A DNA stretch of 64,000 bases from Rhodamnia argentea. Its lineage: Eukaryota > Streptophyta > Magnoliopsida > Myrtales > Myrtaceae. The notes below the pieces were generated by a model. It saw only the letters and a program-made list of their open reading frames with translations, searched no databases and had not been told where the DNA came from. Each line of letters starts with the position of its first letter. The first letter of the stretch is position 1. The translations under genes were made by a program, and so were the position numbers. The stretch covers positions 33,734,934-33,798,933 of the forward strand of contig NC_063151.1 in NCBI RefSeq assembly GCF_020921035.1, written 5' to 3'. Shown here piece after piece: positions 1 to 10,400 of the stretch.

Positions 1-3000
1 ACTCGATGAACCACCACAGATCAGATTTGAGCTGCATGCAGCGACGTACCAATAATCAGATTCTATTTCTTCTCTCAACTGATCAAATTGCCATCCAGCA
101 TAGCCCATAAAGAATCTAAAATCCTGAGGCTTCAGAACACCCTTCTTGACCAGCGCAGCTGCTTCATCCAAATTGTTGCGTGCACCAAAAGATAGGCCAG
201 GAATGACCTCCTCAAAGCCAGGAAGCTTGGCCTTTTCCCCAGACTTTAGTAGAAACATGCTCGCTTCGAGAGGACCACCGAAATGCACAGAACAGTCGGC
301 AAATGTTGTGGCAAGATGGAGGTTAGTGGGGTTCATGTGTTTGATCTTCTTGCTAAGTGGCCGGTTGATGACTATTCCAAATGGGCCCTCTTGTGGGTGT
401 CTAGTTCCCGATCTGAGAAGGAGAACAACCGTCCTCTCGAAAGTGCGGACCCCATCAAGCTTTTCCGTAGCCACAAGGACACAGCCAGTTTCCGGTACTG
501 GAATGGGATGTGCCCACTTAATGCCTGGAGGTTTGGACTCATGATGACCCTCATCTTTGTTGGGAGCCTCTGATTCTGTTTTTTCTGCCTGTTAATAATT
601 TCATTAAGTAAATAATCACCCATCCAAGTCTTTAAAGGGAAGCAAATGTCCATCACCAGTGGAGGATTAAGTTAAACTCTTCACTAGTATTTGCAATTTT
701 TTAATTGCTCAAACAAAGTCCGTTGACATCCCAGACGGGCACCTTAGCCCGTGGAAGGGATTGTATAATAAAAAGTGAGACAAGACCGATGGAATTTTTT
801 TTCCTTGCTTGGCATGAAAGGAAAACGTTGAGGAGAGGATTCAAGAGGGGAAAAAAGATCCCTTGGGCCCACATCTCCACAAAGTTGAAGAGAAATTGGA
901 GAGAAACCGGAATGACTATATTTTACTCTCGAGAAATTTCAAAATGCACCTTTTTTTCCTTAGAAATTTCAAAATGCATCTTTATCGCGCTTCTGGCGTA
1001 AAGGTCATTTTGTAACTCCTGCAATAGACAAAGTCTTCAAATAAGTTCATACTTTTGTCCAAACAAAACAAGGTTTTCTCCACCTACACCTCCATTTGTC
1101 CTCATTCAGTCAGTTCCTGTATTCACCTTTTATAGGGTAATTTAATACGACAAAAGACAGGTCAGACCAGGATAATCTTGCATGCAGGCCCTTTTAAAAC
1201 CAAACTAGACTAAAGATTGGATATTTAGAGTTGTAACTGTTTACAATAATAATGACATGCCCAGACATGCAGTCCCATTTGAGTCTCTGTATAAAGAATA
1301 GCCATAAGTGAAAGAACATTACCTGTTCCCTCGCAAAAAGATTTGCCCTGAACTCTCTCCAATCCAGATTCTTATGGTTAGACTTCTGAGAAGCAGTATC
1401 ATTGGATCTGTTGCCATCAGAAGAGTCTGGAGTAGAACGATCGCCATTTCCTGTGACAAAGTTACCAAAAAGTCCATGATGTGAAACACTTGCCCTGACT
1501 TTACACATTCAAAAGTCGTCTAATGCTTTATGTTTAGCATATTGAAAATCATCTCTTCCACTTACAATTTGAATACTTCTTCAGTACCAAAAGGAGAAAT
1601 CAGCAAATATCTACTTACTTGCATTAGATAAGGGTATAGATGCTAAAGAGAATGTCTTTGATAAAAAGTACAACCCCTGATCAACATCAGAAGTTGTCAG
1701 TCAAGAGCTAGGATTGTTCCTCACTGCCAAAAATAACAGTTGTAGGACAACTTTTTGAGAATTGTCCGGCACAATTCCAGACCGCATAAAATCAAGGTTC
1801 AATTCCGAGTCTTTCCTTTCTCTGCCTGGACTCTGGAGTACCAATTACTCAGAATTTTTTAGCAAAAGAAAACCCAAGGACTATGCAAGAGGGCAACAAA
1901 ATCTAATCAGGCAACAGAAACATTCCATTCCTTAGATTACAGAAAGCTCCATGTTGAAAAGAGCAAGCAAATTTACGAGAAACTTTTTTAGGGTATTATT
2001 GTTTGTCATACAGCATTTTTCAATTTTTTATTAATCTAGTCTCTCTTTAGTGTGATGACTATGAGTTTTAGTTCTTTACAACCGTTACCTTGGCCTACTT
2101 TTCAAGAAGTTTTACAGAAAGTTAAGTGAACATTATTGTTTGTGGTGTACAATGTGGCTTCAATCCAATTGTTTTGCTGCTTTCTTAAGCCTCAATAAAT
2201 GACCTTATCAACCAAGCGGTATGTTGAAGTATATGTCCCACATTGCTTGACAAAGGGTTCTAAATGCTTATTATATTCATGTGGTCTCCCTCCACCTATT
2301 AGCTTAAGCTTTTGGGTTAGGTTTTCTAACATGGTATCAGAGCCAGTGCTACTATCCCTTTTGTGAATGTGCATGGTAAAAAATTCCTCAAAGACTCCAC
2401 GTGAATGTGTGTAGTCAAAATTTCACGTGCCGCCTGTAATCAGGCTTGCACATGAGTGGAGGTATTGAAATATGTCCCACATTGCTTGACAAAGGGTTCT
2501 AAATGCTTATTATATTCATGTGATCTCCCTCCACCTATTAGCTTAAGCTTTTGAGTTGAACTTTCTAACACGATAATTTTGAAGAAAATCATATCTATCT
2601 TTATGCAACCGACAAGTCAAACACGTTCTTCTCCCTGACCTCTTTTGGGACACGGTACTAGAACATCACAACAAAAAGCAGCCAATAAAAAAGAAAATCC
2701 TTTCATGTCCTAACAGATTGAAGATACTAGAACTATCATCATCTGAGCTAGAGATTGGATACTGCCCCACAGAGAGGTCAACCGACACATCAAACACGTT
2801 CTTCTCCCTGACCTCTTTTGGGACATGGTACCAGAACATCACAACAAAAAGCAACCAATAAAAAAGAAAATCCTTTCATGTCCTAACAGATTGAAGATAC
2901 TAGAACTATCATCATCTGAGCTAGAGATTGGATACTGCCCCACAGAGAGGTCAATGTGAAAAGAAAAACCACCGTTGCCATCTGTTCTCGCATTACTGCG

Positions 3001-4388
3001 GTATCCAGTATCTTCCAAAGAAATTTGCTTTTAATTAGTAATACATTCTGAAAATAAAGTTGCAGCAACACTCTTTTTATTCCTACTTCTTGCTTAATAC
3101 ATACTCACAGGAGACTACCAGAAAGGGACTTACACCCCAGGAAAAAACTGGGACATACCAGGGGCATCAAAGTATGAAACCTGAGACTGTTAATTCACCT
3201 GAGCTACTAAGTTTGATCTACATAGCCCCACGCAAATTCAACTGAGAGGGAACAGCATAATGGAAAGAAAAGAATATTCCTCACCCTTCGCTTAAAGGCA
3301 TAGCATTTTCCAGAGCTTCCAAAACAGACCCACTTAAACAGTACTAACAGCCAATAGTAACAATTGACATTTTATGGTACCAATTTGGACAGTCGAATAA
3401 TTTTCTCATAGAAGCTGGAGAAGCTAAAAAGGTCCTGCAGCTATTTGCAAAGCGTTTAACCAGCGCTCCATAGCTGCAGCAGCCCGTAGCTAACTGCTTT
3501 AAGGAAGCTGCAACTTCAAGGAATTACAACTAGAAAGGATGCGCTTACCAAATGAGCAAGTTAAGGCATATCATAACAGCTACAACACAACCACAGATAT
3601 ACCCAAAAAAAAAAAAAAACAATCTTGATGACAATGCACCGATGACTTGGCAATCCATGAGTCAAAAACTCAACAAGCCGAAACATGCAGCCACGCAGAA
3701 TGAAAGATTAACATGAAACCCTTCGGGGCACATCAAAACAAGCGAGGTACTCCAGATTTTTCCATTTGATCTTCGCCTACATTTAGCGCCAAGGAGAATT
3801 TAAAGTTGTTCACATGCATAAGGAGGTTTCTGTTATCATCACAGTTAGTGATCCACTAGATTAGTGAAACAAGAGCTGGAATTGGCGCACTCAAAATCCG
3901 CAAACGTCGCAGATTAACATATACTTTGTCCCATCCTCAAAGGGATTTCACGGTATTTTCTGGGCGACCAAGAAGCAAAAAAGTCAAACTTGACGACACA
4001 TCGATGAAAACGAAAAAGGACAACAAGGGCTGTCGCCATCAAGAACCATCGCGACACGAGAAAACCAAACATCACAAACCACATCAAGCAAGGCCCGAAC
4101 CAAAATTCCGCACCCCCAACAAAAAAACCCCGTTTCAAGGGGGGCAAATTTTCACCAACCGGGTGAGGATGAATTGGAGTCGTTATCCTTCTTGGCCAGA
4201 GCTCGAACAGTCAGGGATCGGCGCGGAACGGGACGAGGCGCGATGGAGGGCTCCCGCTTCTTGAACACGCTGATCTCGAAGACCCTCGTGCCGGCTTTCC
4301 CCGATTTCCCACAAATGTCCCGGAAGGAATTGCGAAGAAGACAGGGGCTCCCGCCTGCGTTCTTCACATTCAGAGACCACAGATCCAT
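1..4388 (-). CDS. YqgE/AlgH-like (DUF179, UPF0301) protein, probably plastid; 3' end beyond left edge
   Basis: Seen: three minus-strand exons. Exon 1 is 4388 down to about 4156-4160 and starts MDLWSLNVKNAGG. Exon 2 is about 1494-1498 down to 1323 and ends ...DWREFRANLFAREQ. Exon 3 is 588 down to the window edge and reads AEKTESEAPNK..., then the family blocks GCVLVATEKLDGV, GPFGIVINRPL, HFGGPLEAS and GYAGWQFDQLREEI, breaking off at CGGSSS. The exon 2 to 3 junction is phase 0 with clean GT-AG. Exon 1 to 2 has two equally in-frame choices (donor after 4160 with acceptor before 1498, or after 4156 with before 1494). Known: plant members of this family are mostly plastid-predicted, with no established biochemical activity. 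The Ser/Arg-rich N-terminus fits a transit peptide (inference). Intron 1 (about 2.66 kb) holds a TRIM element and a tandem duplication. The last residues and stop codon are missing only because the window ends. Confidence 0.85.
2222..2570 (+). mobile_element. TRIM (miniature LTR retrotransposon), complete, in intron 1 of the DUF179 gene
   Basis: Two near-identical direct repeats act as LTRs: 2222-2331 (110 bp, starts TGTTGAAG and ends TTCTAACA) and 2463-2570 (108 bp, ends TTCTAACA). Directly after the left LTR is TGGTATCAGAGCC (2332-2344), the canonical primer-binding site for initiator-Met tRNA. The 131-bp interior has no coding capacity and ends in a purine tract (GAGTGGAGG) just before the right LTR. 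The flanks are CGGTA (2217-2221) and CGATA (2571-2575), a 5-bp target-site duplication with one mismatch. Short LTRs, a PBS, a PPT and no genes define a TRIM. A related decayed copy lies near 60.7 kb in the opposite orientation. Confidence 0.85.
2606..2951. repeat. 173-bp tandem duplication (two copies) inside an intron
   Basis: Copy 1 is 2606-2778 and copy 2 is 2779-2951, differing at only a few positions (for example GACACGGTACTAG versus GACATGGTACCAG). It lies in intron 1 of the DUF179 gene, just downstream of the TRIM on the plus strand. The high identity implies a recent local duplication. No coding sense is seen on either strand. Confidence 0.9.
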
Positions 4389-4655
4389 GCTTTTCTCTCC
4401 TCGTTTCCTCTGTTTCCTTGGCCGAAGGAGGAGGAGGAGGAAACGGAGGCAGGATTGGCTTCAACTCTTTCTTCTGGTAGCTCGCTCTGGGAGGGAGAGA
4501 CTCGTAGCTCGATAGAAGGAGAGTTGGACTTTTGGTGACAGCGTGCGGGAGAGAGATGGAGATGGAGGGGGTAAGAAAATCGAGTTAACGGATTTGTCGA
4601 GAGGAGAAAAAAAAAAAAAAAAACAGATGAAAACGATGCCTCTCGTAAGCCCAGA

Positions 4656-4678
4656 AAGAGAGAGAGAGAGAGAGAGAG
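4656..4678. repeat. (GA)n microsatellite upstream of the DUF179 gene
   Basis: About 11 GA units lie in the 5' flank of the minus-strand DUF179 gene, about 270 bp upstream of its start codon. On the transcribed strand this is a (CT)n tract, common in plant 5' UTRs and core promoters. TA-rich runs follow at about 4710-4745 and 4818-4830. No clear TATA box was assigned. Confidence 0.8.
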
Positions 4679-4680
4679 GC

Positions 4681-5485
4681 GTATGGAGAGAGAAGGAATA
4701 TGCTTTCTCTTATATATATTATCTCCAAGAATGGATATATATTATCTTCCTGCCTTTCCTTTCGGCCAGAAGAAATTTTGCTTGCTGGTTTGTTCTTTTT
4801 TCTCCAAGAAATTTCAAATATATATATATTGAAATTATCGGTTAATGAAAAATACTTTCGCTATTGACAGTAATTTATATTTAATCATTTTTGTGGGCAG
4901 CAGAAATACGTTATCGTTTATTCAATTTGGCACGCAATGTAAACGACCGTCTTTTGGAAAAATACTTTCCAAATAATTCAATTTTTTAGTGAGGCAAATG
5001 GAGCTTTGGAACAAAATTAGCAGATTCCCGATTTCAATTCATTTCCTACGAATCCGACTTCCAGAATCTTTTAGGAGACCCCTTTAAGCTTAATTGCCAT
5101 GTTGAATTCACGTCATGGGATCATCCAAATTGCTAATTTAAAGGGGTCTTCTAAACGAAAATTTTTAGGTTGAAAACAACATAGGGTGGATTTATCATAC
5201 GAATCAATTTGGGTTAAATGTAGCACGAGTGTGCCAGTTTGAGACTTTTTTGTTATTTTAACTCTAATTCTCTTTGTCTAGTTGTTTCCATTTTTTTTTT
5301 TCACTTTTTTTTTTGCTCCCAGTAGCCAAAAACAGCACCAATAATCTCGTGCGCAAAAATTGAAAACAACAGAAGCAGTTTCATCCATAGATCATACCAC
5401 AAATAGTGAAAGTCAATCAACGCAATCAATATTAAAGGGGGTAAGCTTTTTTTTTTTTTTTTGTTGAAAAGGGGTAAGCTTAGAT
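4681..5485. other. Intergenic, AT-rich, with a small hairpin-forming repeat
   Basis: No gene is seen. A spaced inverted repeat of roughly 25 bp arms around 5066-5092 and 5133-5157 shares the core AGACCCCTTTAA and its complement, suggesting a small decayed MITE. The rest is AT-rich with homopolymer runs. Confidence 0.5.
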
Positions 5486-6255
5486 GGGGCCTAAAACTCC
5501 AACTTCAACTCTTATCCAAATTTTACATTTTTTCTCGTAAACAATCTTAAATTTTAAGTACAGTCTCAATTCTGGCATAATTTTTTTGTCCCATAAAAAA
5601 AAAAAACTCAAAACTTAGGTCCGGTCCCAAATTTTCATTTTGTCTCATAAAAAACTTATAAATTTAAATGCAGTCTCAATTCTTCCATAAACTTTTTTTT
5701 TGTTACATAAAAAACCCCAACTTTAAGTCTAGTCCCAATTTTACTATAATTTTTTTTTTGTCTCATAAAAAGAACTCAGCTTTAGGTCATGTTTCAATTT
5801 TACTCTAATTTTTTTTTCTTCTCATAAAAGATTACCAACTTGTACTTGAATCATAAATCTGCCTCCAGTTAGTGATTTTGCGCTTGGTCTTCAATTTTTC
5901 ATGCTTGGGAATCTCGTGATGGGAGAGCTTGGGATTGGGACGCTAAAAAAGCTCATGCTTGGGGGTTTTTCTATTCTTCGTTGTCAATGAGAAATTTTGA
6001 ATGGATGATTAATGAAGGTATATTTGTGACTCAAATTAAAGTTTGTGATTTTTTATAAGATTGTAGAAACTTTAGGGATGTGAGTTTTTCATAGAACAAA
6101 AAAAATTTAGAGTGTAATGGGGACATGACCTAAAGTTGAGGGTTTTTTGTGAGGGTATTTTATGTGAGGAAGAAAAGTTTAGGGTAAAATTAAGATTGAC
6201 CTAAAGTTAGGGTTTTTAAGAGACACAAGGTAGAATTGAGAAAAATAAAATAAAA
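5486..6255 (+). mobile_element. Fold-back-like non-autonomous repeat, copy A
   Basis: The left arm repeats a unit of about 60-70 bp (a TCTCATAAAAA core followed by ACTTTAGGTC-like sequence) several times from about 5490 to 5840. The right arm carries the same unit in inverted orientation (about 6060-6250, e.g. GACCTAAAGTTAGGG). They flank a unique centre containing CATGCTTGGGAATCTCG near 5900. A second copy, reversed, occupies about 36075-36770 with the same centre. Inverted arms of tandem subrepeats around a short core are the layout of fold-back elements. No coding capacity is seen and the ends are approximate. Confidence 0.65.
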
Positions 6256-6904
6256 TAATTTTTTTAAGGAAATTAAGTCCTTATATGAACATTCGTTTTT
6301 CACGTACTCCTTTTACCTCTTTTTTATGCTTGTGCACGGGTTAATAGAGAATTATTACCTTTTCAGAGGGAAAATTTATCTTTTGACGCGATCATTTATA
6401 TGAACTTACATAAGATGCTATGGAAAAACAAAAAATGTCTGTGATTGAAAGCATCGGCTACCTTATTTGCTGCCTCGGACCTATGTCAATGTACAAAACC
6501 CATACGGCATATCCAACATTCAACTCACTACGTCGATTGAGGTACAAGACAACTTCTTCGCCTCGAGGGTTTTCAGATTATCCTTCTCGAAATAAGTTTT
6601 AAGGTCAAAATGCGCATTTTTATAAGATTTTGAGATTATGATGATTTAAGTTTTCATTTAAGGGAAATCTTTATTGAAGTAATAATTTGTTGGCTTCTAA
6701 GAATAAAAAAGCTTCACAAAACTCAAACATAGATACTGAGTATACTACAATTATTTCAATAACATGCTTTAGCACTTTTTCTCTCAAACCAAAAATGAAA
6801 AACAAAATCACTTTTTTTCCATTCTTTTTTTTTTTTTTACGTAAAGTTATTTCGTACTAATTTTGATTAACTCTTTAAATCTAGTACTTTCAAAAAGCGA
6901 CAAA
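6256..6904. other. Intergenic, AT-rich
   Basis: No gene, RNA or clear repeat is recognised. A 60-codon open frame at 6420-6602 has no recognisable features and no promoter context. The proximal promoter of the next gene begins near its right end. Confidence 0.6.
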
Positions 6905-7066
6905 GGCCCAACATGCAAGCAGGAACGAAAAGGCCGAAGGCCCAATGGATGCTTTGGGCTTTCAGCATCTTCATGCCGAGACCTGGTTTAATGAAAATGT
7001 CCAAACTCTCCATTTTACCCTCGTTTATGATGTGTACTTCCACTTTTACCCCTCTTAAAACCCTAA
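6905..7066 (+). promoter_or_regulatory. Site II elements plus telo-box in the URB1 promoter
   Basis: Three site II motifs (TGGGCY or its complement) lie at 6905-6910, 6939-6944 and 6955-6960. A telo-box, AAACCCTAA, follows at 7058-7066. Known: in plants this combination marks promoters of ribosomal-protein and ribosome-biogenesis genes and links them to cell proliferation via TCP and telo-box-binding factors. It sits immediately upstream of the 5' UTR exon of URB1, a ribosome-biogenesis gene. Regulation by these motifs here is inferred. Confidence 0.7.
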
Positions 7067-7404
7067 AAGGGGTTCCTCTCCCTCATCGTCTCGCCTTTCT
7101 CCTCTACTCTTCCTCACCCTGTTTCACCACTCTAATGGCATACTCTACGCGCTTCAGCTGAAAAGCGGCCACCGAATTTTTCTCAGGTTAAACTTCTGGT
7201 CTCTGCCCATGTTCTTTTGGGTTTTCTTTGGGACGTCTCGGGTGTAATACGCATGCTACAAGAGTCCTGTATTTCTTCCGATTCTTTTTCTTCTTTTTGA
7301 TTGGTTTTGTTGTACAATATATTTTTTTGTCGCTCAGAAATTCGTGTGAAGGGAACAATTTGTTTTAAAAATGGTTTTTTTATGCTCTTTTGCTGATTGC
7401 AGTT

Positions 7405-10400
7405 ATGATGGATGAAGGCGAATTTGAAATTGGTGGAGAAAAGATTGCTGAAGATGTTCTTAAGACATCTTACGAAGCAAAATTGCAGGAACTTCTTCAT
7501 TATGTTACCTCGATGGAAATCAAGTTGTGTGCTGATGCCACAAAAGAATTCATTAAGTTACTTAAAAGTAGTCATGGAGGTCAATTGCTTCATAAGTATG
7601 TGCAGACTTCTTCCAAGTTAACTGAACTTCTGGAAGCTTGGAAGCTTCGTCGAGGGAAACCGGGCATTTCCTACATTTTTAGGTTAATCTCTGCTATTCT
7701 GAGCCATCCCGATGGAAAGTGTCGACAGTTTGATGCCAGTAGAACCTTCGTTCACAGGGCTCTTGACAAGCTTTCCAGGCTGGTTGTTGATGAAAAGTTG
7801 GAAGATGTTTATAAGGAACTGGACAGCAAAGAAGCTAAGCGCCAGAATGCTGCACTTCAGCTTATGGCTTCAATCGTAAGGCGGGGTTCCGACTTAGCCT
7901 CTGAGGTTGCGAAGAAGTTTGACTTTAAAAGCCAGGGCTTTCACAGGCTTTGCGTGTATAAGAAGAAGCAGATTGATGTCAAAAGGAAGTATTCCACCAG
8001 AAATTCACTTATTAGGTTTGCAATGTCGTTTTTGGAGGTAGGGAAACCTGGGTTGTTGAGGTGGATCCTGCAACAGAAGGACATGTACTCCAGTGTCCTT
8101 CGTGGTCTTGGCAATGATGATGACGAGATTGTAGTTCATGTCTTATCCACATTGCGTGATAGGATTCTCACTGAAGAATCCTTAGTTCCCCCTGGCCTGC
8201 GTAGTGTTCTTTTCGGAAGTGTTACCTTGGAGCAGCTCATCAGCATTTCTGGAAGGGAGAATGGAGGGCTCACTGCAGAGTTGGCTCACGGTATCCTACT
8301 TATAGTTTGTACGGATCCCTCCAATGGCTTGATGCGTGATATAAAGAGAGGCACAAACACGTTGAAAGGTAATGCGGCACGACTGGTGGGCCTCATGAAG
8401 AAACTAAGAGCAGCAGAACTCAAGAATCACAGAGACCTTCTTTTGGCTATTGTTCATGGAAGACCGTCTTTTGGATCTGCATACATGGAAGAGTTCCCTT
8501 ACAATGTGGAAGATCATGCATCACCACTATGGTATGTCCCTGTAGAGCAGTGTTTTTGCTAAAATATGCTTTTCCACTTCCTTTTTTTTTTTTTTTTTTC
8601 CTTCTTTTTCTTTCATTCGTTACTGAATAATAGACCAATTCCCTTTTTTAAAATGGAAACTGTTGCAGGCTTTCTGTTGCTTCTTTGGCAGCTGATGTGG
8701 TTTCTTCAGTGGGTTCTGGCTTTCCTTTTGGTTTCCTTGATTCTGCATCTCGTGATTCACCTTCTTTGAATAGTGTAGACGTGCAGAATGTCATGAGATC
8801 TGTATGTCCTCATTCATACTGTCGATCAGGTATGAATAAGGGCTTGCTTCACTCCGATTTTCTTGTCAAGAATGGCACTTTGAGGCTTCTTCTGGAGGCC
8901 CTTAAGCTCTTAAATTCCTTTTTCAGTGCTTTGAGCCATTGTTCTTGTGCTAGTGATAGGGACATGCAAACTTGGGAATCTCTCAAGCAAGAAATACGGA
9001 ATGAAATCCGAACCTTGCTCCCTGATCCCCAAGTCTTGGTGACTCTACTTTCTACTCTGAGCAGTAACTCTGGAAAGAGTGGCCAGAATAAGAGAATTCC
9101 AGATTCGGAATTACATGACAGCAACAGCGTAAAGAAATTGAAAATGGATAATGTTCTTGATGATGGAGATATCATTGTGAGCGGGATTTCACTTAGTCCA
9201 AAAGCTGTGTTGCCTGGACAAAGTGAAAAAAATGTGGAAACAGGGGACGAGTTGGGTGACGAAAATAGTTTTGCAAATGTTTTTTCTGAAATATGGGGGC
9301 TTGACCAGTCCCAGGTGCCTGTTTCTACCATGCAGGAGGCAGAGATATATTTTTACTCCAGGCTTGTTGATGCTCTCCAGATATATCTAGTAAGTTGATA
9401 CCACATTTTTCCTTTGGAAGATTTGTAGATAGGCTTAGAGCACAAGACTTAATTGATCACATAGTAAAAAGGAAAACGGGTGAGGCCTACTGCTAATGAA
9501 TGAACATCGCATATTTTTTGCACAATAATTGCTTAGTACCATCTCTGTCGTAGAGGCCTTCCATGCATTTTCATGTAGTGCAATTATTGGGTTTTTCAGT
9601 TTATCATCAGTGTAATAGACAGCATCACTTAAATGTGTGGATGAGATGGAGATATATGACAAACGCACGTCATGGAAGGCTGCAATGCACCGATTTCTTT
9701 TTGGTAGTTTTTACATCTTTTGTTTTTGGACATTTTCCCCATGACCCCATATGGCTAACGTCACTTGACATCTCCCAATTTTGATGATAACATGATGCAT
9801 TTTGGAAAATTCATTGATGGACTAGCGTTGACAGCTTGCACAGGCGACTATGATTTTAATTTACTGCTTCTAATTGACCATGACCATTTAGGCTCTGCCT
9901 AATTTTCTTAGGCAATTCACCATGTATAGCAGTTTAGCTTTTGTTATATGGAGTATAGCACCTTAGAAGTATTGATGAGTTTCAACTTCAAGTAGTTTTC
10001 CGTCCTTTTGTGCTCTGCTCTTTACTCTTGATTCATAATGGTACTGCTTCATCTTACTTTTTCTTGTTTGTGTCTGACATAGTGGTTGTTGCCTCCTGTA
10101 TACGTTTTCCTCCTTAGTTATGCTGCGACAACTACCCTTTCCTGATTAGTTCTCATAGTCAGTTTTTTGATTGCACGCCATCATTACGGTTAAGGGGTGT
10201 ACTGCTTGGGACATGTTTGCTATCTCAGCTTCAGATAAACCTTCAGTTTGGTATTATCATTTATGCCGGCATCATATCTGTAACTGCTTCTGCAACTGAT
10301 GCAATTTCTTTCTTGCAGCATATGATGCCTACAGTGTTGGAGGGGTCCTTTGAGTTCTTTGTCAGTCTTCTGCGCGATGCTTTGGAACTGCCAACTAACT

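Noticed and set aside
6913-7161. 82-codon frame upstream of URB1
   Set aside because: Covers the promoter motifs and 5' UTR exon of URB1; no family similarity.
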